Of a stretch of DNA of 38,048 nucleotides, positions 31,289 through 38,048 are shown piece by piece. The notes beneath the pieces are model-generated. The model saw only the letters and a program-made list of their open reading frames with translations, made no database searches and was not told the DNA's origin. This stretch comes from Gammaproteobacteria bacterium (lineage in GTDB: Bacteria; Pseudomonadota; Gammaproteobacteria; Pseudomonadales; Azotimanducaceae). Positions within the stretch are counted from its first letter, which is position 1; each line of letters opens with the position of its first letter. The stretch lies in NCBI GenBank assembly GCA_030828335.1, contig JAURCQ010000004.1:1-38048 (forward strand), read 5' to 3'. The translations under genes were made by a program, and so were the position numbers.

Positions 31289-33447
31289 GAGGGGCACTCC
31301 GTAAAGCGGCGAGTGAGGAAGGCGCAGAGCTGTTCGTAGCGATGGGTGCTCACCTCGGCGCCGGCGATGGCGTGCTTAGCCCCGGGGTAGGCCATCATTT
31401 CAAAGGGAATGGCGGCTTTCTGTAGCGCCGCCATAAGCCGCGTGCTGTGGGTGAAGAGCACGTTGTCGTCGGCCATGCCGTGGACCAGCAGTAGTGCGCG
31501 GGGCGCCTGGCCTAGCCCCTCGAGGTAGGGCATCACGCCGGAGCGCGCATAGCCCTCGGGGTTCTCCTCCGGGGTGCCGAGGTAGCGTTCCGTATAGTGG
31601 GTGTCGTAGAGATGCCAGTCCGTGACCGGCGCCACGGAAACGGCGGCGCGGAAGCGCTCCGGCGCCGCCGCCAGGCAACGGAGGGCCATGAAGCCGCCGT
31701 AGCTATGGCCGAAGACCGCGACGCGGCTCTCGTCGAACCACGGGGCATCGGCAAAGGCGTCAAGGGCGCGGAATTGGTCCCGTACCTCTACGGCCCCGAA
31801 GGTTCGATAGATGGGGCGCTCGAAGGCTTCTCCGCGTCCGGCGCTACCCCGGTTATCGAGTTCCAGCACGGCCCAGCCGTGCTGTACGAAGACCTGGTGG
31901 AGTAGGGGTGGCCAGCCCTGGGTCACGCGCTGGGCGCCGGGGCCGCCGTACACCGCCAGAATCACCGGGAAGGGTCCGTTCCCTTCGGGCTTGGTGAGAC
32001 GGTAGTACAGGGGCTGACCATCTTCCCCCGGGAGCTGGCCGAGCTCCGGGGTCGCGCGGGTGGCGAGGTACGGCGCGTAGGCGTGGTCTTTGTCGCTGAG
32101 GCGGTTTGCCGTGAGCGTGGCCCGAGGCGTGCCGGCGCCGTCGCGCAGCGTGGCTTCGGGCGGCTGATCGGGATGTTCCTCGACCACCACCATCCAGGCG
32201 CCGCCGGGAGCTACGGCGCCCTGGTGCCAGCCCCTTTCCGCAGTGAGGGCTTCCACGGAGCTGCCATCGAACTGCGCTCGAAGCACCTGGCGCGCCGTGG
32301 GATCGCCCAGGGTCCCCTCAAAAAGCACTACGCCGGCGGCTTCGTCCACGGCTAGGAGCCGGTGCACGATGCTGCCCTCGGGCGTTAGCCGGCGTTCCTC
32401 GCCTTCCCCTAAGCGCGGACGGAAATAGAGCTGCCGGGGGCCCCCGCGTTCCGCAGTCCACAGGGCTCCGCCGGAGGCCAGGGGGCGGAAGTCGTCATGG
32501 AGATTTACCCAGCTTTCGCTGTGCTCCTCCAGGGCGAGCTCGAGGGTGCCGTCGAGGCCTAGGCGCAGCAGGCTCAGGGTTTTCTGATCCCGGGGCTGGC
32601 GCTGAAGGTAGAGCGCGTCGCTGCCCGGGGCCCAGGTGACCCGGGCCAGGTAGGCGTCCGGATCGTCGCTCCAGGGCAGCCAGCGCAGGGTGCGGTCTTC
32701 AAGGGAGAGCACCCCCAGGGAGAGCTTGGCATTCGGGCCCCCGGTAAAGGGGTAGCGCTGCGCAATGGCTTCGATGCCCGCTTCCGTGGCATCAAAGCGC
32801 AGGGTTTCAGGAATGGGCGTTTCGTCAGCCTTGATAAAGGCGAGCTGCGTGCCGTCCGGGGAGAACCAGAAGGCGTCCTGGCGGTGCATTTCCTCTGCGG
32901 CGATAAAGTCCGGCAAGCCCACGACGATGCCGTCGGCCGCTTCTTCCGTGAGGCGCTCCACGGCGCCGCCGGAGGTGCCCAGCCAAAGATCCCCCTCGTG
33001 CACGTAGGCAAAGCGGTGATCGCCGGGGGCGCTAGTAAGCTGGTGCACCTGGTGGCCCTCCGGACTCAGGCGCTCGGGGCTGCCGTCCTCGAGGTTCTGC
33101 TCGTAGGCGACCCCATTGAGGGTAAAGCGCAGTGCCTGGCCGTCGGCGCGCCAGTGGAATTCCGTGACTCCGGAGAAGAAGAGGCGAAGCCGTTCCCGCC
33201 GGGCCTTCTCCGCTTCCGAGCTCGGTGCCTCCGGGCCTTCCCCGGCGCTGGAGAACATTCGCCGGGCGGAGAAGTCCTCTCCCGTGGTCCAGGTGCCGAG
33301 CCAAAGCTCTAGGCGGTTGCCGTCGTCGGCGGCGCTTTGGAGCCAGGCCAGAGCCTGGCCCCTCGGGGCAAAGCGAAATTGGCTAAGGGACGGCCCTGCC
33401 AGCGGCGGCGAGGCGAAAAGCCGAGGGATAGAAAGGGCTTGGGTCAC
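31285..33447 (-). CDS. S9 prolyl-oligopeptidase family, dipeptidyl peptidase IV-like
   Basis: A 720-residue serine peptidase with an N-terminal beta-propeller (about 20-470) and a C-terminal alpha/beta-hydrolase domain. The triad is Ser582 in FGHSYGGFM, Asp660 in GMADDNVLF and His692 in GAKHAIAG. A Glu-Glu pair in IAAEEMHRQDAFWFSPDG matches the N-terminal-amine clamp of DPP-IV (S9B) enzymes, which remove Xaa-Pro dipeptides. There is no signal peptide, so it is predicted to be cytosolic. The start is a GTG inside the end of pepQ, with a four-base overlap. Together with PepQ it would complete breakdown of proline-rich peptides. Confidence 0.92.
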   Translation of the reverse strand: MTQALSIPRLFASPPLAGPSLSQFRFAPRGQALAWLQSAADDGNRLELWLGTWTTGEDFSARRMFSSAGEGPEAPSSEAEKARRERLRLFFSGVTEFHWRADGQALRFTLNGVAYEQNLEDGSPERLSPEGHQVHQLTSAPGDHRFAYVHEGDLWLGTSGGAVERLTEEAADGIVVGLPDFIAAEEMHRQDAFWFSPDGTQLAFIKADETPIPETLRFDATEAGIEAIAQRYPFTGGPNAKLSLGVLSLEDRTLRWLPWSDDPDAYLARVTWAPGSDALYLQRQPRDQKTLSLLRLGLDGTLELALEEHSESWVNLHDDFRPLASGGALWTAERGGPRQLYFRPRLGEGEERRLTPEGSIVHRLLAVDEAAGVVLFEGTLGDPTARQVLRAQFDGSSVEALTAERGWHQGAVAPGGAWMVVVEEHPDQPPEATLRDGAGTPRATLTANRLSDKDHAYAPYLATRATPELGQLPGEDGQPLYYRLTKPEGNGPFPVILAVYGGPGAQRVTQGWPPLLHQVFVQHGWAVLELDNRGSAGRGEAFERPIYRTFGAVEVRDQFRALDAFADAPWFDESRVAVFGHSYGGFMALRCLAAAPERFRAAVSVAPVTDWHLYDTHYTERYLGTPEENPEGYARSGVMPYLEGLGQAPRALLLVHGMADDNVLFTHSTRLMAALQKAAIPFEMMAYPGAKHAIAGAEVSTHRYEQLCAFLTRRFTECPS

Positions 33448-34763
33448 GGCGTGGCTGCTCCCGCAAAGGCGTCTCGGGTAAGGTTTTCCGGTCCCTCGGG
33501 GGTGATGCGCACGTTGTCTTCGATGCGGATTCCGCCGAAGGGCGTGAGGGTTTCGATGAGGGGCCAGTTCAGGAGCTCCCGCGTGCGCCCCTCGCGCAGG
33601 GCCTTGAGGAAGCTCGGGATGAAATAGAGCCCGGGCTCTACGGTGACCACCATCTCCGGCGTGAGCGTTCGCGTTAAGCGCAGGGCGGGGTGGTTGGCCG
33701 GCGGCGGGGTGAGGTCCCCCTCGGCATTGGCCAGCTGGCCCCCGGCGTCGTGCACCTGAATGCCTAGCAGGTGGCCCAGGCCATGGGGCATGAAGCGCTC
33801 GGGTACGCCGGCCTCCAGCAGGGCGGCTTTCGAGCCGCAGGCGATGCCGCTCTCGATCAGCACGTCAGCCAGGGCTTCCATGGTGGCATCCTGGAGGCTC
33901 GCCCAGGGCACGCCGGGAGCAAGGCGAGCCACGATGCCTTGCTGTAGCGCGTCCATGGCGGTGATGAGGTCCTGGAAGGGCCCCGATTCCCGGGCGTAGG
34001 TGCGGGTGATATCGGCGGCGTAGCCCCCGGCGCTTGCCCCCGCATCGATGAGGAGGCTCCGGCTCGGGCCCCGGTCCCGAGTGCGGTGGTGGTAGTGGAG
34101 GATCGCGCCCCGTTCGTTTAAGCCGATGATGTTGGTGTAGGGCAATTCGTGGTCTTCGTGCCCCGTGGCAGCGAGGTAGCGAAGGTGCAGCTCAAACTCG
34201 CTGTCCTCGGCGCGAAAGCCCTCGGCCACGGCCCGATGGCCGCGCACGGCCCGGACATTGGCGGCGCGCAGGCAGGCCAGTTCATAGGGGGTTTTCTCCG
34301 CCCGGGCAAAGTCCACGCGGTGGCGCAGGGCCGTGGGGTCCGGGTGGCCCGGCCCGAGCGCGACCGTCGGCCCCGCGCAGCGAGCGGCCCAGGCTTTGAT
34401 GTGCTGGTCGCGCTCGCGCTCGCTCGTCACCAGGGTCGCCGGAAGCACATCGAGCCAGGGGCCCTCCGGCGACCGGGGGGGCGCATGCCAGAAGTCGTCC
34501 GCTTGCAGATGCAGCAACTCCGGGGCCCCGGACGCGGGGATCAGCACCGCCGAGCCGGCGGCGTCCGGAAGAGGCGCAAAGAGGGAAAAATGAGGATTGG
34601 GCTTCCAGCTGGCGCTGGTGTCGTCCAGGAAGTGGTCCACAGGCGTACCGGCGTAGATCACGACGCCGCCGAGGCCCTCCTGCGCCAGCGCCCCCTGGTA
34701 ACGGGCCAGGAGCGTGCGGAGGTGATTGCGGTGGTGATCGGCAAGGCTTGGATCGGAAGGCAT
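33444..34763 (-). CDS. pepQ: Xaa-Pro dipeptidase (prolidase) PepQ
   Basis: A 439-residue M24B metallopeptidase that splits Xaa-Pro dipeptides in the cytosol. The pita-bread fold metal ligands appear in SLLIDAGASAGGYAADIT (two Asp), PHGLGHLLGIQVHD (His), VVTVEPGLYFIPSF (Glu) and GGIRIEDNVRI (Glu). It matches the gammaproteobacterial PepQ/OPAA type of about 440 residues. The second of two adjacent ATGs (34763) is chosen because GGAG lies six bases before it; the frame also has an ATG at 34766 and a TTG at 34775. It is first in a three-gene minus-strand operon and divergent from the Mo-hydroxylase genes. Confidence 0.94.
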   Translation of the reverse strand: MPSDPSLADHHRNHLRTLLARYQGALAQEGLGGVVIYAGTPVDHFLDDTSASWKPNPHFSLFAPLPDAAGSAVLIPASGAPELLHLQADDFWHAPPRSPEGPWLDVLPATLVTSERERDQHIKAWAARCAGPTVALGPGHPDPTALRHRVDFARAEKTPYELACLRAANVRAVRGHRAVAEGFRAEDSEFELHLRYLAATGHEDHELPYTNIIGLNERGAILHYHHRTRDRGPSRSLLIDAGASAGGYAADITRTYARESGPFQDLITAMDALQQGIVARLAPGVPWASLQDATMEALADVLIESGIACGSKAALLEAGVPERFMPHGLGHLLGIQVHDAGGQLANAEGDLTPPPANHPALRLTRTLTPEMVVTVEPGLYFIPSFLKALREGRTRELLNWPLIETLTPFGGIRIEDNVRITPEGPENLTRDAFAGAATP

Positions 34764-34829
34764 CATGTTCTCCAAGGGGCTTCACGGGGCCGGGGGCGCA
34801 GTGTAGCGAGCGCCAGGGGACAGGCCCAG

Positions 34830-34863
34830 ACCATGGAGTCTGGGGGCGCCGCCATGGTATACA
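34830..34863. promoter_or_regulatory. Inverted ACCATGG/CCATGGT pair with a -10-like box
   Basis: In the 134-bp gap between pepQ and the Mo-hydroxylase operon, ACCATGG at 34830-34836 and CCATGGT at 34852-34858 form a perfect 7-bp inverted repeat with centres about 22 bp (two helical turns) apart. TATACA at 34858-34863 overlaps the right arm and could be the -10 box of the plus-strand operon. That geometry would suit a dimeric repressor or activator. The core CCATGG is itself palindromic, so chance is not excluded. GAGGGAGAGGG just before 34898 is the ribosome site. Confidence 0.35.
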
Positions 34864-34897
34864 ACGGGTGGTTTTAAGCACTCCGAGGGAGAGGGTT

Positions 34898-35785
34898 ATG
34901 CAAGGTTTTGCCTACGAGGCACCATCATCGCTGGAGGCGCTTCGGGCGCGGCTGGCGGCGGCCCAGGGGGCTGGGGAATTGGCCCAAGTTCTAGCGGGCG
35001 GGACGGACCTGCTCGTGCAAATGAAGCAGGGTCAGCGAGCCCCGGGCCTGATTCTCGACATCAAGCGCGTGGGGGAGACGCAAGCCCTCGAAGCGGACAG
35101 CGAAACCCTGACCATCGGCGCCTCCGTGCCGGCGGCGAAGGCGAAGGCCTTTCCCCTCGTAGCCGAGGCCTTTCCCGGGCTGGCGCACGCCATCGATCTG
35201 ATCGGGTCCTCGCAAATTCAGGGGCGCGCGTCCCTGGGTGGCAACCTCTGTAATGCGTCCCCTGCTGGGGACACCATTCCCGCCCTCATCGCCAATGGTT
35301 TCGAGGCGCAGATCCTCACCGCGGATGGCCTCCGGACCTTGCCCGTGGAGGCCTTCGTGACTGGCGTGGGCAAAAATGCCCTGGCTTCTGGGGAAGTACT
35401 CCTGGCCCTCAAGGCGCCGGTGCCCGGCCCGCGCAGCGGGGATGCCTACCAGCGCTTTACGCCGCGCACGGAGATGGACATTGCGGTGGTGGGGGTGGGC
35501 GCTCGCCTGACGCAGGATGAGGCGGGGGTCCTTACCTCGGCGCGCATTGCCCTGGGCGCGGTGGCGCCCCAGGCCTTCCTCGCGGAGGCGGCGGGGGCGG
35601 CTCTGGTCGGTACCCGCGGTGAGCCTGAGGCCCTTGAGGCCGCGGCGGCCGCAGCGATGGAGATGGCGAAGCCGATCTCCGATAAGCGGGGCTCGGCGGA
35701 CTTCCGCCGGCGGATTTGTGGGGTGCTGGTGAAGCGCGTGGTGGCCCAAGCCCTCGAGCGTTGCACCACGGGAGGTGCGAAATAA
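34898..35785 (+). CDS. Molybdenum hydroxylase FAD-binding (medium) subunit
   Basis: A 295-residue flavoprotein subunit of the xanthine dehydrogenase/CO dehydrogenase family, passing electrons from the iron-sulfur subunit to FAD. FAD-binding motifs are LAGGTDLLVQMKQG near residue 30 and SSQIQGRASLGGNLCNASPAGD near 105. The C-terminal CO-dehydrogenase flavoprotein domain has IALGAVAP and KRGSADFRR. The ATG at 34898 is chosen over the longer open frame from 34748, since it has a GGAGAGGG site and begins FAYEAPSSLEAL as relatives do. It is first in a medium-small-large gene order with overlapping junctions. Confidence 0.93.
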   Translation: MQGFAYEAPSSLEALRARLAAAQGAGELAQVLAGGTDLLVQMKQGQRAPGLILDIKRVGETQALEADSETLTIGASVPAAKAKAFPLVAEAFPGLAHAIDLIGSSQIQGRASLGGNLCNASPAGDTIPALIANGFEAQILTADGLRTLPVEAFVTGVGKNALASGEVLLALKAPVPGPRSGDAYQRFTPRTEMDIAVVGVGARLTQDEAGVLTSARIALGAVAPQAFLAEAAGAALVGTRGEPEALEAAAAAAMEMAKPISDKRGSADFRRRICGVLVKRVVAQALERCTTGGAK

Positions 35786-36264
35786 TGAAGGTTCATGTGC
35801 AAACGGAAGTGAACGGGGAAGCGGTGGAGTTTCTTTGCGATCCCACCACCACCCTGTTGGACGTGCTCCGGGATAACCTGGGCCTTCGGGGCAGCAAGGA
35901 AGGCTGCGGCACCGGCGACTGCGGCGCCTGTAGCGTGGAGCTCGACGGCGCCCTGGCCTGCAGCTGCCTCATTTTGGCGGCAGAAACACAAGGCCGGTCC
36001 GTGGCCACCATCGAAGGGGTGGCCACCCCGGAGGCGCTCCATCCCCTGCAAAGCCACCTGCTGAAAAGCGCTGGGCTCCAGTGCGGCGTGTGCACGCCGG
36101 GCATCGTGGTGGCGGCGAAGCACCTGCTGGAGCAGGACCCGAACCCCACGGAAGAGGCGGTGCGCTACTTCCTGGCTGGGAACCTTTGCCGGTGTACGGG
36201 GTACGACAAGATCATTCGGGCGGTGCTTGACGCCGCGGCGGAGATGCGAGGAGAAGCGGCATGA
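35785..36264 (+). CDS. Molybdenum hydroxylase [2Fe-2S] (small) subunit
   Basis: A 159-residue iron-sulfur subunit. The N-terminal plant-ferredoxin domain carries cluster II ligands in GCGTGDCGACSVELDG and a following CSC. The C-terminal helical domain carries the cluster I ligands in CGVCTPGIV and LCRCTGYDKI. The real start is the ATG at 35785, which shares one base with the stop of the medium subunit (TAATG); GGAGG lies about nine bases upstream. The stop overlaps the large subunit start by four bases. It feeds electrons from the Mo centre to the flavin subunit. Confidence 0.95.
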   Translation: MKVHVQTEVNGEAVEFLCDPTTTLLDVLRDNLGLRGSKEGCGTGDCGACSVELDGALACSCLILAAETQGRSVATIEGVATPEALHPLQSHLLKSAGLQCGVCTPGIVVAAKHLLEQDPNPTEEAVRYFLAGNLCRCTGYDKIIRAVLDAAAEMRGEAA

Positions 36265-38048
36265 GCGAAGCGATGGATTTTAAGGTCATTGGAACCCGAC
36301 CCATCCGCCCCGATGGCGTAGACAAGGTCACGGGGCGCGCTAGCTTCGGCGCCGACTTCTCCCTGCCGGGCATGCTCGAGGGGGCCGTGCTGCGCTCGCC
36401 TCACGCGCATGCGCGGATCAAGAGCATTAAGACGGACGCGGCCCTCGCGGCCCCCGGCGTCAAGGCCGTGATCACCGGTGCGGACTTCCCCCAGGTGGCC
36501 GCCGGGGCCATTGAAGGCGGGGAAGGGGGCGGGGACTTCGCCGATCTCGCGGGGAACGTCATTGCCCGGGGTAAGGTGCGTTACCACGGCCACGCCGTGG
36601 CCGCCGTGGCCGCCCAAAGCCGGGCTCAGGCCCTGGCGGCCCTGGCCCTGATTGAAGTGGAGTACGAGCCCCTCCCGGCCGTGCTATCCCTCGACGCGGC
36701 CCTCGCGGACAGCGCCCCCCTGATTGACGAAGGGCTCATGACCTCCGGGCTTCCTGAACCCGCGACGGCGCCGTCGAACCTGGCGTCGGTGATCGAAATG
36801 GGCAACGGCGATCTTGACGCCGGCTTTGCCGACGCTGCGCTTATCATCGAGCGGCGCTACCAAACGCCCACGGTACACCAGGGCTATATCGAGCCCCACG
36901 CCTGCGTGGGCCGCTGGGGCCAGGACGACCAGGCGATGCTCTGGTGCTGCACCCAGGGCACTTTCGACGTGCGCTCCATGACGGCGAAGGTGCTGGGCCA
37001 GCCCGTGGGTTCCTTGAAGGTGATCCCCAGTGAAATTGGCGGGGGTTTCGGAGGGAAGACCACGGTCTACCTTGAGCCCCTCGCGCTGCAGCTCTCAAGG
37101 AAGAGCGGCCGCCCGGTGCGCATGGTGATGACCCGGGAAGAGGTCTTTCGTGCGACGGGTCCCGCTTCGGCGGCCACCATTGATCTGCGCATGGGCTTCT
37201 CCCAGGACGGGAAGATCACCGCTGCGGAAGCCATCATGGCCTATGAAGCTGGCGCCTTCCCAGGATCCCCCGTGGGCCCGGGCACCATGTGCGTGTTTGC
37301 CCCCTACCGGATTGCGAATTTCCGCATCAAGGGCATGGACGTGCTGGTGAATAAGCCGAAGGCCGCAGCCTATCGTGCCCCCGGTGCTCCCCAGGCGCTC
37401 TTCGCCACGGAAAGCGCCATGGACGAAGCCGCGCAAAAGCTTGGGATCGATCCCATCGAGCTGCGTCTCCGTAACGCCGTGGAGGAAGGCGACTCGGCCA
37501 TCTACGGCCCGAAGTTTGGTCCCATTGGCCTGCGGGCCTGCCTGGAAGCCGCGGCGGCCCATCCCCATTACACGAAGGCTAAGGATGCCGGCGTGGGCCG
37601 GGGCGTCGCCGTGGGCTTCTGGTTTAACGTGGGCCTGCAATCCTCGGCGGAAGTGCACATCAATGAAGACGGTACGGTGACCGTGATCGAAGGCAATCCG
37701 GACATCGGTGGCTCCCGGGCCTCCATGGCCCTGATGGCCGCGGAGACCCTTGGCGTGCCCTACGAAAGCGTTCGCGTGGTGGTGGCTGATACGGAAACGG
37801 CGGGGTTCACCAACGTCACCGGTGGTTCTCGGGTGACCTTCGCCACGGGCATGGCCGTGGTGGAAGCGTCCAAGGACATCATCGCCCAGTGCTGTAGCCG
37901 GGCTGCCTCTCTCTGGAGCACGGATGAGGACATGGTGGAATGGCGCGATGGCGCGGTCCATCCCCGCCCCGGGGTAAACGTTGAAGCGACGCCCCTGTCC
38001 CTGAAGGATTTGGCCGGCCAGGCCGGGCGCATGGGTGGCCCCCTGCTG
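36261..38048 (+). CDS. Molybdenum hydroxylase catalytic (large) subunit, 3' end beyond window
   Basis: The first 596 residues of a molybdopterin-binding subunit of the xanthine dehydrogenase family, open to the last base. It begins with an ATGA overlap. The N-terminal a/b-hammerhead domain has RPDGVDKVTGRASFGAD and LRSPHAHARI. The Mo-binding part shows EIGGGFGGK, and AYRAPGAPQALFATE, where the Arg matches the family's substrate-loop region, and FTNVTGGSRVTFATG. The AYxCSFR loop that marks true aerobic CO dehydrogenases (CoxL form I) is absent. The conserved active-site Glu near the C-terminus lies beyond the window. The substrate is unknown; purines, aromatic acyl-CoAs or N-heterocycles are all possible. 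Confidence 0.93.
   Translation, partial: MSEAMDFKVIGTRPIRPDGVDKVTGRASFGADFSLPGMLEGAVLRSPHAHARIKSIKTDAALAAPGVKAVITGADFPQVAAGAIEGGEGGGDFADLAGNVIARGKVRYHGHAVAAVAAQSRAQALAALALIEVEYEPLPAVLSLDAALADSAPLIDEGLMTSGLPEPATAPSNLASVIEMGNGDLDAGFADAALIIERRYQTPTVHQGYIEPHACVGRWGQDDQAMLWCCTQGTFDVRSMTAKVLGQPVGSLKVIPSEIGGGFGGKTTVYLEPLALQLSRKSGRPVRMVMTREEVFRATGPASAATIDLRMGFSQDGKITAAEAIMAYEAGAFPGSPVGPGTMCVFAPYRIANFRIKGMDVLVNKPKAAAYRAPGAPQALFATESAMDEAAQKLGIDPIELRLRNAVEEGDSAIYGPKFGPIGLRACLEAAAAHPHYTKAKDAGVGRGVAVGFWFNVGLQSSAEVHINEDGTVTVIEGNPDIGGSRASMALMAAETLGVPYESVRVVVADTETAGFTNVTGGSRVTFATGMAVVEASKDIIAQCCSRAASLWSTDEDMVEWRDGAVHPRPGVNVEATPLSLKDLAGQAGRMGGPLL

Noticed and set aside
34898..38048. Aerobic carbon monoxide dehydrogenase (coxMSL)
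   Set aside because: Gene order fits, but the large subunit lacks the AYxCSFR active-site loop.

Overview
The window is compact, high-GC bacterial chromosome with almost no non-coding DNA. The gene set (rdgC, ttcA, yheU-like, rlmM, pilZ beside tatD, bolA, trhO, and ybbA/ybbP divergent from tesA) points to a gammaproteobacterium. The abundance of envelope, peptide and TonB functions would fit an aquatic heterotroph, but I cannot name a genus. No tRNA, rRNA, IS element, phage gene or CRISPR array was seen. The longest non-coding gap is 177 bp, and many neighbours overlap by 1-32 bp (ATGA, GTGA, TAATG and shared CATG or CTAG junctions).

Layout. 1-66 is the tail of a + strand gene. 73-3893 (minus) carries an acyl-CoA synthetase downstream of a Prc/Tsp tail-specific protease. 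4071-6300 (plus) carries an FKBP-type isomerase lipoprotein, an MFS transporter and a tiny membrane protein. A 14-bp tandem repeat separates these from a minus-strand run, read rdgC, M14 carboxypeptidase, DUF1244, pyrC. 9896-16840 (plus) holds the most interesting locus: a giant TPR-CHAT lipoprotein, an exported FecR-like protein and a CHASE2-adenylate cyclase, followed closely by bolA, trhO and an SDR. 18918-20273 (minus) is a TetR regulator plus a TesA-type esterase, divergent from ybbA-ybbP-bax (20272-24265). A polysaccharide deacetylase (minus) follows, divergent from ttcA-yheU. Next come a TonB-dependent receptor, rlmM, pilZ and tatD (plus). 30824-34763 (minus) is pepQ, an S9 dipeptidyl peptidase and a GNAT acetyltransferase. 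34898-38048 (plus) is a three-subunit molybdenum hydroxylase, cut by the window end.

How genes may work together. The CHAT/FecR/CHASE2 trio is predicted to place a caspase-like protease fold, a ligand- or peptidoglycan-facing accessory and a sensor domain all on the periplasmic side, with a class III cyclase inside. This suggests a periplasm-to-cAMP signalling device whose output is unknown. PepQ and the dipeptidyl peptidase form a logical proline-peptide route: one releases Xaa-Pro dipeptides and the other splits them. The FAD, 2Fe-2S and Mo subunits form one xanthine-dehydrogenase-family enzyme of unknown substrate. Most other genes are housekeeping functions in RNA modification, pyrimidine synthesis and envelope maintenance.
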